Shown piece by piece: positions 7,349 through 17,313 of a stretch of 33,999 nt of DNA. The position numbers and the translations under genes were made by a program. Within the stretch, counting starts at the first letter, position 1; the number at the start of each line of letters is the position of its first letter. Under the pieces are notes generated by a model that made no database searches, was not told the DNA's origin, and saw nothing but the letters and a program-made list of their open reading frames with translations. Origin of the DNA: Hyphomicrobiaceae bacterium (lineage in GTDB: Bacteria > Pseudomonadota > Alphaproteobacteria > Rhizobiales > Hyphomicrobiaceae); NCBI GenBank assembly GCA_002919265.1, contig PKEY01000023.1, positions 1 through 33,999 on the forward strand. The letters are read 5' to 3'.

Positions 7349-8485
7349 TCAGTTTGTGCCCCGCCCATCCTGTCGCGGCGGACGCAGGCCCATGAGTTCC
7401 TCGACTAGATCGGCGAGCTGCGCAACGGCATCGGGCTTCCCGACGCGTTTGGCCGATCCCGCCATTCTCGCCAACGTATCCGGGTCTCCTGCCAACCGCT
7501 CGATCTCCTGAGCCAGTCGGTTGGGAGACAGGTCCTTCTGCTCGATGCACAACGCGCCGCCGCTTTCGGCCAGCTGCTTCGCGTTGTTCAATTGATCGTT
7601 GTCGATGGCGTGAGGGAGGGGCACCAGAATGGAAGGGCGTCCAATGACAGTCAGTTCTGCAACTGAGGATGCCCCGGCACGCCCGATCACCAGATGCGCC
7701 GCAGCCATCCTTTCTGGCAAATCGCGGAAGAAGGTCGCAAGTTCCATCTGGACCCCGAGTGCCGTGTACGCTTGGTCAACACGGCGTAAATCTTCTTCGC
7801 GGCACTGCTGGACGATTCTAAGGCGCTGGCGCAGCTGTGGTGGCAGCAACTCGATGGCGGCAGGAAGGACGTCGGAGAAGAAGCGGGCGCCCTGGCTGCC
7901 ACCGAAAATCAGCAGGATGAACTCGCCGTCCGGGCTCGGCGGCACGTAGGCACGCTTTGCACTTTCGAAGACCGCGTCGCGAACGGGATTGCCGGTGAAG
8001 CGGAGCTTGCCAGCCGCGGCCGGGTCGAGATGCCGGACCGTCGGAAAGCCGGTCGCAATTGCTGTCACGCGTGATGCGAGCATGCGATTGGCCCGACCCA
8101 GGACGGCGTTCTGCTCGTGAATGGCGGTCGGTATGCCCCGTAAACTGGCCGCGAGGACCGGCGGAAAGCTCGGATAGCCGCCGAAGCCGATGACAGCGCC
8201 AGGTCGAATGGAGCCCAGCTGGCGATATGCGCTGAGGATGCCACGCCCCAACGTGAACGCGGTGCGAGCGATCGTGATGGGCGACCGCCGTTCCCCGGAA
8301 ATCGTTGCTGCAGGAATCTTATAGACGTGCCGCGCGGGAAAATCGCTGCCATAGCGATCGCCGCGCATGTCCGTCATCAGATCAACCGCAATGCTCCGCC
8401 GCCCCAGCTCTTGCGCAAGCGCCAAAGCAGGAAAGAGATGGCCGCCGGTACCTCCGGCTGCGAGCACTACCGAGGGCGAGTTCAC
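7349..8485 (-). CDS. murG: UDP-GlcNAc transferase that forms lipid II
   Basis: MurG is a peripheral GT-B glycosyltransferase at the inner face of the membrane. It moves GlcNAc from UDP-GlcNAc onto lipid I to give lipid II. The 378-residue protein has the N-terminal glycine-rich loop LAAGGTGGHLFPALALA, a second G-loop at FGGYPSFPP, HEQNAVLGRANR, and the C-terminal donor-site motifs FGGSQGARF and GRAGASSVAEL. The GTG start at 8485 overlaps the ftsW stop as GTGA, which suggests coupled translation. Its position between ftsW and murC is the standard dcw order. Confidence 0.97.
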   Translation of the reverse strand: MNSPSVVLAAGGTGGHLFPALALAQELGRRSIAVDLMTDMRGDRYGSDFPARHVYKIPAATISGERRSPITIARTAFTLGRGILSAYRQLGSIRPGAVIGFGGYPSFPPVLAASLRGIPTAIHEQNAVLGRANRMLASRVTAIATGFPTVRHLDPAAAGKLRFTGNPVRDAVFESAKRAYVPPSPDGEFILLIFGGSQGARFFSDVLPAAIELLPPQLRQRLRIVQQCREEDLRRVDQAYTALGVQMELATFFRDLPERMAAAHLVIGRAGASSVAELTVIGRPSILVPLPHAIDNDQLNNAKQLAESGGALCIEQKDLSPNRLAQEIERLAGDPDTLARMAGSAKRVGKPDAVAQLADLVEELMGLRPPRQDGRGTN

Positions 8486-9663
8486 CGCGTTGCTGACCCC
8501 AATGCTGTCATGCCTGGCTCTGTATTGAACGCAGAATGCGGCCTTCTCAAGCGCAGGGCATCAGGACGACGTCGGGTGAGTGCCAGGATGATGCCCATCA
8601 CCAGGAACGTGGATACGAGAGAAGACCCGCCTGCTGAAATAAACGGCAACGTCATGCCCTTGGCTGGCAGCAGGCCAACGTTGACGCCCATGTTGATCGC
8701 GGCCTGCAAGCCGAACAGCAGCGAGAGGCCGGCGACTGCAAGGCGCGTGAATGGATCGGTCTCAGTGAACGTTCTGAAGTAGGCGCGCAGGACAATAAAG
8801 GTAATCAAGGCAACGAGCGCGAGGCAGGTTACCGCGCCATACTCCTCGGCAATGACCGCAAAGATGAAGTCCGTATGGGCGTCCGGCAGGGCCGTCTTTA
8901 TGGTGCCCTCACCCGGGCCACGGCCGAAAAATCCGCCTTCGACGAATGATTGTAAGGCGCGTGCTGTTTGGGAGTACTCGTCACCCGTGGGGGCGAGGAA
9001 GCGGTCCACCCGGAACCGGACATAATCGAGCGTCATGTAAGCGCCCACAAGCCCCAACACCCCGATAACCGCAAACACACCAACCCAGGCAAGCGGCTGG
9101 CCGGCTAGCACGAACAGCGCGGTCCATAAGGTGCTGATGAGGAACGTCTGGCCTACGTCGGGTTGCATGAGAAGTAGGGCGGCAAAAACGACGTAGAGCC
9201 CGACAGCGATGGATCGTGCCGGCATGTCGACCTGCTTCTGAACCTCCGAAAAGGCCCAGGCTGCAAGCACGACGAACGCTGGCTTTACGAACTCGGAGGG
9301 CTGGATGGAGAAGCCCGCGAGGCGCAGCCACCGGCGTGCGCCGTTCACTTCCTCGCCACCAATCAGAACACCAGCCATGGCGGCCAGTCCAAGGAGGAAG
9401 ATGACAAGCGCCAGGCGCCGAATCTGACGCGGCTGCATCATGGACACCGCGATCATCAGCACGGTGCCAATGACGAAGAAGACTGCGTGCCGCTCGACGA
9501 AGTGAAACGCGGGCAACCCCTTCTTCAGGGCGACGGCAGGACTGGCTGCCAGAGAGAGCACGAGGCCGCTTCCCGCGAGAATGAAGATGAAAGAGAGCAG
9601 AACGCGGTCGACCGTGAACCACCATTCCGTGACCAGGCTGCGGTCCGCGCGCGAGATTTTCAT
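8482..9663 (-). CDS. ftsW: Peptidoglycan glycosyltransferase FtsW
   Basis: FtsW is a polytopic SEDS protein that polymerises lipid II at the septum in partnership with FtsI. The 393-residue product has about ten hydrophobic segments. SEDS landmarks are the RRWLRLAGFSIQPSEFVKPAFV block (about residues 110-131), the RFLAPTGDEYSQTARALQSF region in a periplasmic loop, GRGPGEGTIKTALPDAHTDF, and the last-helix motif LLPAKGMTLPFISAGGSS. The gene begins 13 bases after murD and ends in the GTGA overlap with murG. The C-terminal tail after the last helix is short and basic, then polar. Confidence 0.97.
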   Translation of the reverse strand: MKISRADRSLVTEWWFTVDRVLLSFIFILAGSGLVLSLAASPAVALKKGLPAFHFVERHAVFFVIGTVLMIAVSMMQPRQIRRLALVIFLLGLAAMAGVLIGGEEVNGARRWLRLAGFSIQPSEFVKPAFVVLAAWAFSEVQKQVDMPARSIAVGLYVVFAALLLMQPDVGQTFLISTLWTALFVLAGQPLAWVGVFAVIGVLGLVGAYMTLDYVRFRVDRFLAPTGDEYSQTARALQSFVEGGFFGRGPGEGTIKTALPDAHTDFIFAVIAEEYGAVTCLALVALITFIVLRAYFRTFTETDPFTRLAVAGLSLLFGLQAAINMGVNVGLLPAKGMTLPFISAGGSSLVSTFLVMGIILALTRRRPDALRLRRPHSAFNTEPGMTALGSATR

Positions 9664-9676
9664 GGTGCCACCTGCA

Positions 9677-11083
9677 TCATGATTGGTTCGCGCTCTCGAC
9701 GCCCGGTAGGGCCGCTACCAGCCGGCGGAAAGTGTCGCCGCGGTGCTCGAAGCTCTTGAACTGGTCGTAGGAGGCGCAGGCGGGAGAAAGCAGCACCACT
9801 GGCTCACTGCCTGAGCTTTGCATCGCATCCCGAGTGGCTGCTTCCAGCGCCAGGTCCAGGGTGCCGGAAAGCTCGTACGGCACGTCGTTGCCGAGGGTCT
9901 TGGCAAAATCTTCCGCCGCCTCGCCGATGAGGTAAGCCTTCGCGATCCGCGGGAAGTAGCTGCGCAGCGAGGTGATGCCACCTTCCTTTGGCCGGCCGCC
10001 GGCAATCCAGTAGATATCCTTGGGAAATGCTGCGAGCGCTTTCTCGGTCGAGTCAGCGTTGGTCGCCTTGGAATCGTTGATGAAAATGACGCGTCCAGCC
10101 CGCCCGACCTCTTCCATACGGTGGGGGAGGCCGGGGAACGTGGCGAGCGCTGGCCCGAGTTGGTCGCGCTGTACGCCGAGCCGCAAGGCGGCTATGCATG
10201 CTGCCAGCGCATTCTGCGCGTTATGACGACCACGGAGCGATCGGATGCCGGCGAGATCGGCAAACGGGCCTTGAAAGCCCGGCCACGTGGTATTGCAGAC
10301 GAGGGATGATCCCTCCGCAAACCAGCCGTTTTCGAGCGATCCGAGCACCGAGAAAACGTCCGGCTCCTTGCCGCACTCGCGCAAACGACTGGCGATTCGA
10401 CGGCAGTAATCGTCGTCGTAGCCGATGATCGGATATCGGCTGGCGGCTACCAGCCGCTCCTTGACCGCGGCGTAATTCTCCATGGTGCCGTGGCGGTCGA
10501 GGTGGTCCGGCGTAAGGTTCAGCAGAACACCGGCAGTGGGAGCCAGGGATGGCGTCAGATCGATCTGGAATGACGACATCTCGATCACGTGCACGCGATC
10601 GGGCGCCGGCTCGGGCAGCGCGAGGATGGGTGTCCCGATGTTTCCGCCCAAGGCGACGTCGCGCCCCGCGCACCGCAGCAGGTGGGCCAGAAGCGCCGTG
10701 GTTGTCGATTTGCCGTTGGTGCCAGTGACCGCCAGGAATGGCGCATCGGGAGCAGAGGCTGCGCGCTCGCGGCAGAACAGCTCGATATCGCCAATCACCT
10801 CGATCCCGGCCGCGCGCGCCTTCTCCACCGTCCAGTGAGGCGCGGGATGGGTGAGCGGAACGCCTGGCGCGAGGATCAGGGCCGAAAACGCGCTCCAATC
10901 TGCCGACGAAAGGTCGACCACAGGCACGCCTTCAGCAGCCGCATTCGCACGCGCTTCCTCTTTGTCGTCCCAGGCTGCCACCGTCGCGTCGCCGGCCATC
11001 AAGGCAAGGGCGGTCGCGCGCCCCGAGCTTCCGAGGCCGAAAAGGGCAACCGTTTTGCCGGCGAATGTGCGGACGCGAATCAT
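9677..11083 (-). CDS. murD: UDP-N-acetylmuramoylalanine--D-glutamate ligase
   Basis: MurD adds D-glutamate to UDP-MurNAc-L-Ala in the cytoplasm. The 468-residue product starts with the typical nucleotide-sugar binding stretch [15 protein letters not shown], carries the P-loop [18 protein letters not shown] (about residues 115-132), [11 protein letters not shown], and the C-terminal [15 protein letters not shown] motif. ATG 11083 was chosen because the family N-terminus begins there. The frame remains open to 11161, but those 26 residues are Arg- and Cys-rich and unlike MurD. This leaves an 85-base gap after mraY that can form a small hairpin. Confidence 0.96.
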   Translation of the reverse strand: MIRVRTFAGKTVALFGLGSSGRATALALMAGDATVAAWDDKEEARANAAAEGVPVVDLSSADWSAFSALILAPGVPLTHPAPHWTVEKARAAGIEVIGDIELFCRERAASAPDAPFLAVTGTNGKSTTTALLAHLLRCAGRDVALGGNIGTPILALPEPAPDRVHVIEMSSFQIDLTPSLAPTAGVLLNLTPDHLDRHGTMENYAAVKERLVAASRYPIIGYDDDYCRRIASRLRECGKEPDVFSVLGSLENGWFAEGSSLVCNTTWPGFQGPFADLAGIRSLRGRHNAQNALAACIAALRLGVQRDQLGPALATFPGLPHRMEEVGRAGRVIFINDSKATNADSTEKALAAFPKDIYWIAGGRPKEGGITSLRSYFPRIAKAYLIGEAAEDFAKTLGNDVPYELSGTLDLALEAATRDAMQSSGSEPVVLLSPACASYDQFKSFEHRGDTFRRLVAALPGVESANQS

Positions 11084-11115
11084 CGTGCAATTCAAATCGA
11101 CTAGCGCGAATCGGC

Positions 11116-11131
11116 TGCCTCGTCGGAGGCA
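11116..11131 (-). other. Small hairpin in the mraY-murD gap
   Basis: TGCCTC (11116-11121) and GAGGCA (11126-11131) form a perfect six-pair stem with a four-base loop. It lies inside one of the wider gaps of the dcw cluster, between the mraY stop and the murD start. A second imperfect inverted repeat (TTGCCCTGA and TCAGGCAA) lies beside it. No T-run follows, so this is not a clear terminator; it may affect mRNA processing. Confidence 0.3.
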
Positions 11132-11168
11132 CCCGGACCATCTTGCCCTGAAGTCAGGCAAAGTAACG

Positions 11169-12251
11169 TTAACGCAGCTTCAGCGTGGCGAGGCCGATGA
11201 GGGCAAGGACCACGGAGATGATCCAGAACCGGACCACCACCGTCGATTCCTTCCATCCCTTCTGTTCGAAATGGTGGTGGAGTGGGGCCATTCGGAAGAC
11301 GCGTTTTCCGGTCAACTTGAAGGACACCACCTGAATGATGACCGACAGCGTCTCGATGACGAAAAGGCCACCGACGATGGCGAGCACGATCTCGTGCTTG
11401 GTGGCCACCGCAATGGTGCCCAGCGCGCCGCCCAATGCCAGCGATCCCGTGTCTCCCATGAAGATCATCGCCGGCGGGGCGTTGAACCACAGGAAGCCGA
11501 GCCCTGCGCCAATGAGGGCGCCGCACAGGATGGCCAGCTCGCCGGTTCCTGGCACGTAGTGGATTTGCAGGTAGCGCGCAAAATTGACGTTGCCGCACAG
11601 ATAGGCGATCAGCCCAAACGTCGCCGCCGCGATCATGACAGGCACAATCGCAAGCCCATCAAGGCCGTCCGTGAGGTTGACCGAATTGCCGGCTCCAGCA
11701 ATCACGAGTACCCCCATCAGGATAAAGAGCGGGCCGAGGTCGAAGATGATGTTCTTGAAGAACGGCACCGTGAGCGCGGTGCTCAGCTCGGGCGTGGACA
11801 GCCGCATCAGGATGAACGTGGCTACGGCGGCAATCGCAAGCTCGAGCGAGAGACGCAGCTTGCCTGAGAACCCGGCGACCGTTCGCTTGGTCACCTTCAT
11901 GTAGTCATCGTAGAATCCGATCGCGCCGTAGCTGAGCGTCACGAAGAGCACGACCCAGACGTACGGGTTGGACAGGTTCGCCCACAGCAGCGTCGCCACT
12001 GTGAAACCCGACAGGATCATCAGCCCGCCCATGGTGGGCGTGCCGCGCTTGGCAAGATGGGTCTGCGGGCCATCTTCCCGGATCGGCTGCCCGCGACCCT
12101 GCTTGATGCGAAGAAGATCGATGATGATCGGGCCGAACAAAAAGACGAAAAGCAGCGCCGTCATGATTGCGCCGCCGGTTCGGAAAGTAATGTAGCGGAA
12201 GACGTTGAGGGCGTTGATGTAGTCGCTGAAGTTTACGAGCTCATAGAGCAT
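11169..12251 (-). CDS. mraY: Phospho-N-acetylmuramoyl-pentapeptide transferase
   Basis: MraY is a polytopic inner-membrane enzyme that transfers phospho-MurNAc-pentapeptide to undecaprenyl phosphate, giving lipid I. The 360-residue length is standard. Signatures visible are the [11 protein letters not shown] loop, the aspartate pair in [45 protein letters not shown], and the final [13 protein letters not shown] histidine motif, all in order between hydrophobic helices. Gaps of 67 bases to murF and 85 bases to the chosen murD start flank it. Confidence 0.98.
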   Translation of the reverse strand: MLYELVNFSDYINALNVFRYITFRTGGAIMTALLFVFLFGPIIIDLLRIKQGRGQPIREDGPQTHLAKRGTPTMGGLMILSGFTVATLLWANLSNPYVWVVLFVTLSYGAIGFYDDYMKVTKRTVAGFSGKLRLSLELAIAAVATFILMRLSTPELSTALTVPFFKNIIFDLGPLFILMGVLVIAGAGNSVNLTDGLDGLAIVPVMIAAATFGLIAYLCGNVNFARYLQIHYVPGTGELAILCGALIGAGLGFLWFNAPPAMIFMGDTGSLALGGALGTIAVATKHEIVLAIVGGLFVIETLSVIIQVVSFKLTGKRVFRMAPLHHHFEQKGWKESTVVVRFWIISVVLALIGLATLKLR

Positions 12252-12318
12252 GTATTCGTCCTTCGCACACCCAGTTTCGCCACTCTGATGGCGGCGTTTG
12301 TCTTCCGACGCAGCCCTG

Positions 12319-13722
12319 TCAGGCCGAGAACCGACCCTTCAGGGCCCCGACCAGCAGCGCCATGCGGCTGCCGAGTGAGCCCTTGATCATCACCGCATCC
12401 CCGGGCCGAACAGCATCCAAGAGCTGATCCATCAGCCCCTCCGAGGATGGCGCCCATGCCGCCCGGCGATCCGGTTCAAGGATCGTGAACAAGTGTTCCA
12501 TATTGGGACCGCAAGCAAAGATCAGATCGACACCTGCTTCGTCAATGGCGTCTCTTAAGCCTATATGCAACTCACGGGCGCTGGGGCCGAGTTCAAGCAT
12601 ATCTCCGAGAACGGCAATCCTTCGCGGAAAGCGGTCCCGGGGAATGGTGCCGAGCGTGAGCAGGGCGGCCCGCATGGAAGCGGGATTGGCGTTGTAACTT
12701 TCGTCGATAAGCAGGAACTCGCCGCCGTCGATTTTCAGGATCGTGCGCGCTCCTCGGCCTGGTGGGGGTGTCACGCCCGCCAAGGCTGTAAGCGCCTTGT
12801 CCAGGTCGGCATCGAGCGCCAGGAGTGCGGCGACAACAGCCAGAGAATTTTCTGCGATATGCGCACCGGGTGTTCCGAGTTCGTAGCTTAAGCGGCGGCC
12901 AAGCGCGTCCACCATTACGGTCGATCCTGTCGCGTTGGGCTCAACCGCGATGAGGCGAACGTCTGCCTCTGCACTGCGGCCGAAGGTGAGCACGCGGGCA
13001 GCTTGGCGTTTGGCGGCCGCTTCCATGATCGGGAATTGCGGGCTGTCTCGCCGGATGATCGCCACACCGTCGGGCTCAAGGCCCAGGAATACGTCGGATT
13101 TTTCCTCGGCAATGGCCTTGAGTGATCCGAGGTAACCCAGGTGGACGGGCTCAATGGTCGTGATGATGGCAATATGCGGTCGGACGAGTCGGGCCAGCGG
13201 CGCAATCTCGCCCCGATGGTTCATGCCGATCTCGAGGACGGCGTACTCCGCGTCCGCCGGCATCCGGGCGAGCGTCAGCGGCACACCCCAATGATTGTTG
13301 TAGGATTTTTCAGCCGCGTGTGTCTGTCCCAAGCGCGAAAGGCAGGCCCGCAAGGCTTCCTTGGTTCCCGTCTTGCCGGCGCTGCCGGTCACCGCGATGA
13401 CCCGCGCGGATGTTCGCGTGCGGGCTGCTTGGGCGATCTTCTGGAGCCCTTCAAGCGGATCGTTGACCCGCAATAGGGGACCGTCTTCAGGTTTCCTTTC
13501 GTAACCGAAGGAGACCAGCGCGCCCGCCGCGCCGGCGGAGAAAGCTGCTGGTACGAACTCGTGTCCGTCCCGAACGCTCTTCAGCGCAACGAAGAGATCG
13601 CCCGGCTGCAGAGTGCGGCTGTCGATCGAAACTCCGGTGATCTCATTGTCGGTGGAGCCATCTGCTTGTGCTCCGCAACCCGCAATGAGCTCATCCCACG
13701 TCCAAAGTGCCTTCGCCATCAA
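12319..13722 (-). CDS. murF: UDP-MurNAc-tripeptide--D-Ala-D-Ala ligase
   Basis: MurF completes the UDP-MurNAc-pentapeptide by adding the D-Ala-D-Ala made by Ddl. The 467-residue product has the N-terminal [18 protein letters not shown] segment shared with MurE, the P-loop [14 protein letters not shown] (about residues 109-122), and the central MurF signatures [11 protein letters not shown] and [26 protein letters not shown] follows further on. It begins ATG ATG; the first ATG overlaps the murE stop as ATGA, so translation is likely coupled. Confidence 0.97.
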   Translation of the reverse strand: MMAKALWTWDELIAGCGAQADGSTDNEITGVSIDSRTLQPGDLFVALKSVRDGHEFVPAAFSAGAAGALVSFGYERKPEDGPLLRVNDPLEGLQKIAQAARTRTSARVIAVTGSAGKTGTKEALRACLSRLGQTHAAEKSYNNHWGVPLTLARMPADAEYAVLEIGMNHRGEIAPLARLVRPHIAIITTIEPVHLGYLGSLKAIAEEKSDVFLGLEPDGVAIIRRDSPQFPIMEAAAKRQAARVLTFGRSAEADVRLIAVEPNATGSTVMVDALGRRLSYELGTPGAHIAENSLAVVAALLALDADLDKALTALAGVTPPPGRGARTILKIDGGEFLLIDESYNANPASMRAALLTLGTIPRDRFPRRIAVLGDMLELGPSARELHIGLRDAIDEAGVDLIFACGPNMEHLFTILEPDRRAAWAPSSEGLMDQLLDAVRPGDAVMIKGSLGSRMALLVGALKGRFSA

Positions 13723-15182
13723 AAAGTCCTGTTGCGCGAGCGCCGGGCGAGTGCCTCCCGCGCTACGTCATGGTCCGAAAAAGGAAGCACGGTGTCGCCA
13801 ACGATCTGGCCTGTTTCGTGGCCTTTCCCAGCGATGAGCACCACATCCCCCGGACCCATCATGTCGATCGCCTCTTCAATAGCGGTGCGGCGATCGCCGA
13901 TTTCTTTGGCGCCTGGGGCTCCGGCCAGGATTTCGGCGCGAATGGCCGGTGGGCTTTCGGTGCGCGGGTTGTCATCGGTTACGATCACGACGTCAGCAAA
14001 TTCGGTGGCGATACGGCCCATGATTGGGCGCTTGCCACGGTCCCTGTCGCCGCCGCAGCCGAAAACGCAGATCAGACGGTCCGTGACGAAGGGGCGAAGG
14101 GCCTGCAAGGCGGCCTGCAGCGCTTCGGGCTTGTGCGCATAGTCGACGACAACCAGCGCCCCGTTCTCTTGCCCAACGATCTCTAGCCGGCCATTGACGC
14201 CCTTGAGGCTCGACAAAGTGTCGACCACCTCGTCGATCTCCTCGCCGGTGGCAATGGCAAGGCCAGCGGCAACGAGGGCGTTAGAGGCCTGATAGAAGCC
14301 GAGCAATGGCAGGTGAATTTTCTGAACGACCTGCCCGTGACGGATTCGGAGCATCTGGCCGAAGCCGTCGCGCTCATGCCCTTCGAGGGTGAGTATTTCT
14401 CCCTTCTGGCCGACGGTTACGACCTGCTGCCCACGCCTCCTTGCGACCTTGGCCACCTGTTCTGCTCGCGGGTCGTCGGCATTGATGATGGCAGGCCGAC
14501 CCGGTTCCAGCAGCACTTCGAACAGACGCAGCTTGGCAGAGAAGTAGTCGTCGATGTCCGCGTGATAGTCGAGGTGATCCCGCCCGAGGTTGGTGAAGGC
14601 AGCTGCCGACAAGGGCACCCCATCCAATCGGCGCTGGTCGAGACCGTGAGAGGAGGCTTCAAAGGCGAGATGGGTGACGCCTTCTTTCGCCAGATCCGAC
14701 AGCATTTGATGGAGGGCAATCGGGTCCGGCGTGGTGAGCGAGCCGTACCGCGCCCCATCCGGCTTCACCACGCCGAGCGTGCCAAGCGACGCGGCTTTCC
14801 GGCCAAGCGCAGCAAAGATCTGGCGGGTGAACTCCACCACAGACGTCTTGCCGTTCGTGCCCGTCACCGCAACAGCGACTTCTGGGCGCCGGGGCAAGAG
14901 TTTCGCCGCCATCAAGGCGAGCGCCCGCCGCGGATCGGATGTTCGCAGAACCGGTACGCTGACGTCGGGCACGTCCGCGTCCTGAGCGGCGACAACCGCG
15001 ATGGCGCCTTTGTTGACCGCGTCAAGAATGAACTTTGTGCCGTCGACGCGCGTGCCGGGTATCGCAACGAAAATCGCGCCGGGCGTCACAGCCCGGCTGT
15101 CGGCCGTCAGAGATGTGATTTCGAGATCATCTGTGCCGGGCGGCCGGCTCAGCTCGGGAATAAGGAGGTCTACAAGCCGCAT
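13719..15182 (-). CDS. murE: UDP-MurNAc-L-Ala-D-Glu--meso-diaminopimelate ligase
   Basis: MurE adds the third residue of the stem peptide. The 487-residue protein has SLTADSRAVTPGAIFVAIPG near the N-terminus, the P-loop VTGTNGKTSVVEFTRQIF (about residues 105-122), EASSHGLDQRRLDGV, and a C-terminal DDNPRTESP motif. The DNPR sequence is the known marker for meso-diaminopimelate rather than lysine, so a Gram-negative-type peptidoglycan is expected. It lies 109 bases after ftsI, the widest gap inside the cluster, where a possible internal promoter is seen. It overlaps murF by four bases. Confidence 0.97.
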   Translation of the reverse strand: MRLVDLLIPELSRPPGTDDLEITSLTADSRAVTPGAIFVAIPGTRVDGTKFILDAVNKGAIAVVAAQDADVPDVSVPVLRTSDPRRALALMAAKLLPRRPEVAVAVTGTNGKTSVVEFTRQIFAALGRKAASLGTLGVVKPDGARYGSLTTPDPIALHQMLSDLAKEGVTHLAFEASSHGLDQRRLDGVPLSAAAFTNLGRDHLDYHADIDDYFSAKLRLFEVLLEPGRPAIINADDPRAEQVAKVARRRGQQVVTVGQKGEILTLEGHERDGFGQMLRIRHGQVVQKIHLPLLGFYQASNALVAAGLAIATGEEIDEVVDTLSSLKGVNGRLEIVGQENGALVVVDYAHKPEALQAALQALRPFVTDRLICVFGCGGDRDRGKRPIMGRIATEFADVVIVTDDNPRTESPPAIRAEILAGAPGAKEIGDRRTAIEEAIDMMGPGDVVLIAGKGHETGQIVGDTVLPFSDHDVAREALARRSRNRTF

Positions 15183-15260
15183 GAGACAGGCCGGCTCAAC
15201 GCCGTTAGTGGGGAGCTTGATTGGTTAATCAGAGTTCATCTCAGAAGCGAATGCAACCAT

Positions 15261-15289
15261 CAAATATGCTGCAACCGTTCGCTTTCCAA
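15261..15289 (-). promoter_or_regulatory. Possible internal promoter before murE
   Basis: On the minus strand, TTGGAA (15289-15284) and TATTTG (15266-15261) are spaced by 17 bases in a locally AT-richer gap between ftsI and murE. Two GGTTGCA copies also lie in the gap. The match is modest and may be chance. Confidence 0.28.
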
Positions 15290-15291
15290 CT

Positions 15292-16950
15292 TTACTGATG
15301 CAGCTGAGCTTCCTCGTGGTGACGAGGCAGTACTCCCAGCAGAGGCGCGGTCCGCGCGATGATCTGACCCGCCACCGGCGCCGCGTTCACACCGGCTGTA
15401 ATCTTACCCTTCGTTTCCTCCGTCGGTTTCGGTTCGTGCAGCATCACCAGCACCACGTACTTGGGGTCACTCATGGGGAAGGCCGCCACGAAGGAGGCGA
15501 TAACCGCTTCTTCACGGTAGCCTCCGCGGCTTGGAAGCTCGGCCGTGCCCGTCTTGCCACCCACCTCGTAACCGGGCACGTCGGCACGGCGGCCAGTACC
15601 GCGCGGGGAGACAACGTTCCGCCTCATTAACTCGCGGATCGCCAAACTCGTTTCACGACTGACAATTCGTTCGCCACGCTCCCAAGCTGGCGATGATTGC
15701 TGGACGAACGTCGGTGGCACCCAGTGTCCACCGTTGACGAGCGCTGCCGCCGTCGCAGCGAACTGAATGGGTGCCAGCGCCATCCCGTGGCCATAGGAAA
15801 TCGTAATCGTCTCGGCTTTCCCCCAGTAGCGGGGTAGCTTCGGTGCCGCGACCGGGCCCGCCTCTGTGCGAATGGGTTTCGTGAGTCCGAATCGTTCCAG
15901 GTAAGCCCGCTGGCGTTCCGAGCCCAGCTCAAGCGCAAGCATGCCGGCGCCGACGTTGGATGAGAGGACGAAGATATCCCGCACCGTCAGTGGTCGGCCG
16001 GGCGGGTAGAGATCCCGGATAGTGTACTTTCCGACCCGCAACGGAACCCGCACGTCGTAGACCTTGTCCAGGTGTGCGGTACCGGCCTCAAGTGCCATGG
16101 CGATCGTCAGCGTCTTGAAGATCGAGCCGAGCTCGTAAACGCCGTCGACCAGCTTATCCAGGCGTTGCGGATCAAGACCTTGCATGCGGTCGGCAGGATC
16201 GACCTGGGGTAGGGAAGCTGCTGCAAGCACTTCGCCCGTATTGGCGTCGAGAATGACTCCTGCCGCACCTTTCGCGCTGTAGGTCTGCACTGCTGAGCGC
16301 AGCTCGTGTTCAAGAGCGTGCTGCACAGCAATGTCGAGACTGATCTGGAGTGGCTTCAGCGTACCCGGCGTGCCGGCATGGACTGCCTCAACGCCGATGG
16401 TTTCGTCGATATAGCGTTCAAGGCCTGACGTTCCCTGGTTGTCGATGTTGACGTGACCAAGGACGTGCCCGGCCAGCGTCCCGTTTGGGTAAACGCGCTT
16501 TGGCTCGTTTCTGAAGGCAATTCCCGGCAAACCATAGTTATGGATGCGCTGGGCAGCGGCAGGTGAGATGCCGCGCTTGAGCCGCACGTAGCGCCGGTTA
16601 CGGTCTGAGAGCGAACGGCGCAGCTCGGCGGCATTGAACTCCGGGAAGACCTCCGTCAGTCGCTCGACCACCTCGTCCACGTCAATGATCATGGCTGGGT
16701 CGGCGTAGAGGGTTGGCGCCTCAATGTCAGTCGCGAGCAGGCGGCCGTTGCGGTCGATGATGTCGGGCCGCCAGACTGCCGTTGTCAGCGGCTGTGTCAT
16801 GGCCACGCGCGGCTCGGCGAATTGCCCCTGGAGGGCAAGCCGGACCAGCTGGATGCTGATGGCCGAAAATCCAATGACGACCGAAAGGGCCACGACGAAC
16901 GCCCGTGCCGCAGGGGAGGCTCGCGGGTTCTGACTTGCTGCCAGTGACAT
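15292..16950 (-). CDS. ftsI: Septal peptidoglycan transpeptidase (PBP3)
   Basis: FtsI crosslinks septal peptidoglycan in the periplasm, anchored by one N-terminal helix (about residues 17-38). The 552-residue class B penicillin-binding protein has an N-terminal pedestal with the RPDIIDRNGRLLA motif. The transpeptidase triad is present: Ser276 in SIFK, SSN at about 330-332, and KTG at about 466-468. The chosen start is ATG 16950, which has GAGG six bases upstream overlapping the ftsL stop. A GTG at 16962 overlapping that stop as GTGA would add four residues. It is flanked by ftsL and murE as in other dcw clusters. Confidence 0.96.
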   Translation of the reverse strand: MSLAASQNPRASPAARAFVVALSVVIGFSAISIQLVRLALQGQFAEPRVAMTQPLTTAVWRPDIIDRNGRLLATDIEAPTLYADPAMIIDVDEVVERLTEVFPEFNAAELRRSLSDRNRRYVRLKRGISPAAAQRIHNYGLPGIAFRNEPKRVYPNGTLAGHVLGHVNIDNQGTSGLERYIDETIGVEAVHAGTPGTLKPLQISLDIAVQHALEHELRSAVQTYSAKGAAGVILDANTGEVLAAASLPQVDPADRMQGLDPQRLDKLVDGVYELGSIFKTLTIAMALEAGTAHLDKVYDVRVPLRVGKYTIRDLYPPGRPLTVRDIFVLSSNVGAGMLALELGSERQRAYLERFGLTKPIRTEAGPVAAPKLPRYWGKAETITISYGHGMALAPIQFAATAAALVNGGHWVPPTFVQQSSPAWERGERIVSRETSLAIRELMRRNVVSPRGTGRRADVPGYEVGGKTGTAELPSRGGYREEAVIASFVAAFPMSDPKYVVLVMLHEPKPTEETKGKITAGVNAAPVAGQIIARTAPLLGVLPRHHEEAQLHQ

Positions 16951-16958
16951 GGGCCACC

Positions 16959-17288
16959 TCACTGGCTCGAACGCTGGCTGGGGGCTGCGGACTCGACGTC
17001 CGAACGTTGCGTGCTGCCCACAGGCTCGACGGAGTGCAAGTCAACATACTGATCCCCAGCTGCTGGCACGAAGCCGAGCGAGCGCGCGGCCGGTTCGATC
17101 CTTTCTGGGCGGGCAAGGTAGGCGAGTTCCGCTTTCAGCACGGCGATGTCGCTGCGCAGACGCTCGATCTGCCGCTCCTGGCTTTGCACGATGCTGATCC
17201 AGTGCCGTGTGTCGTAGCTCACCGCGTAGAGCAGAACAGCGCTGACGATGGCCGCAGCGGCGGCGATAGCGGACGACAGGCGAAGCAT
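16959..17288 (-). CDS. ftsL: Cell division protein FtsL
   Basis: The protein is about 109 residues and bitopic. It has one N-terminal hydrophobic helix (residues 3-24) followed by a periplasmic coiled coil (about 36-65, rich in Gln, Glu, Arg and Leu) and a short ARSLGFVPA segment. That layout, and its position between rsmH and ftsI, identify FtsL, which with FtsB and FtsQ links early and late divisome parts. Sequence conservation in this family is weak, so context carries much of the call. ATG 17288 was chosen because AAAGG precedes it by six to seven bases; a longer frame starting at 17339 would overlap rsmH. Confidence 0.85.
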   Translation of the reverse strand: MLRLSSAIAAAAAIVSAVLLYAVSYDTRHWISIVQSQERQIERLRSDIAVLKAELAYLARPERIEPAARSLGFVPAAGDQYVDLHSVEPVGSTQRSDVESAAPSQRSSQ

Positions 17289-17313
17289 TACATGCCTTTC
17301 GCGATAGCCACGC

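Noticed and set aside
6467..7408. Plus-strand open frame (313 codons) opposite murC
   Set aside because: Antisense shadow of an intact murC; no family signature.
10851..11867. Long plus-strand open frame (338 codons) across murD and mraY
   Set aside because: It is antisense to two genes with clear family motifs; the translation is Arg/Asp/His-rich with no domain, as expected of a shadow frame in GC-rich DNA.
14313..15362. Long plus-strand open frame (349 codons) over murE
   Set aside because: Antisense to murE, no recognisable domain and a skewed composition. A TAAGGAGGTC at 15161-15170 looks like a ribosome site but belongs to the murE coding sequence.
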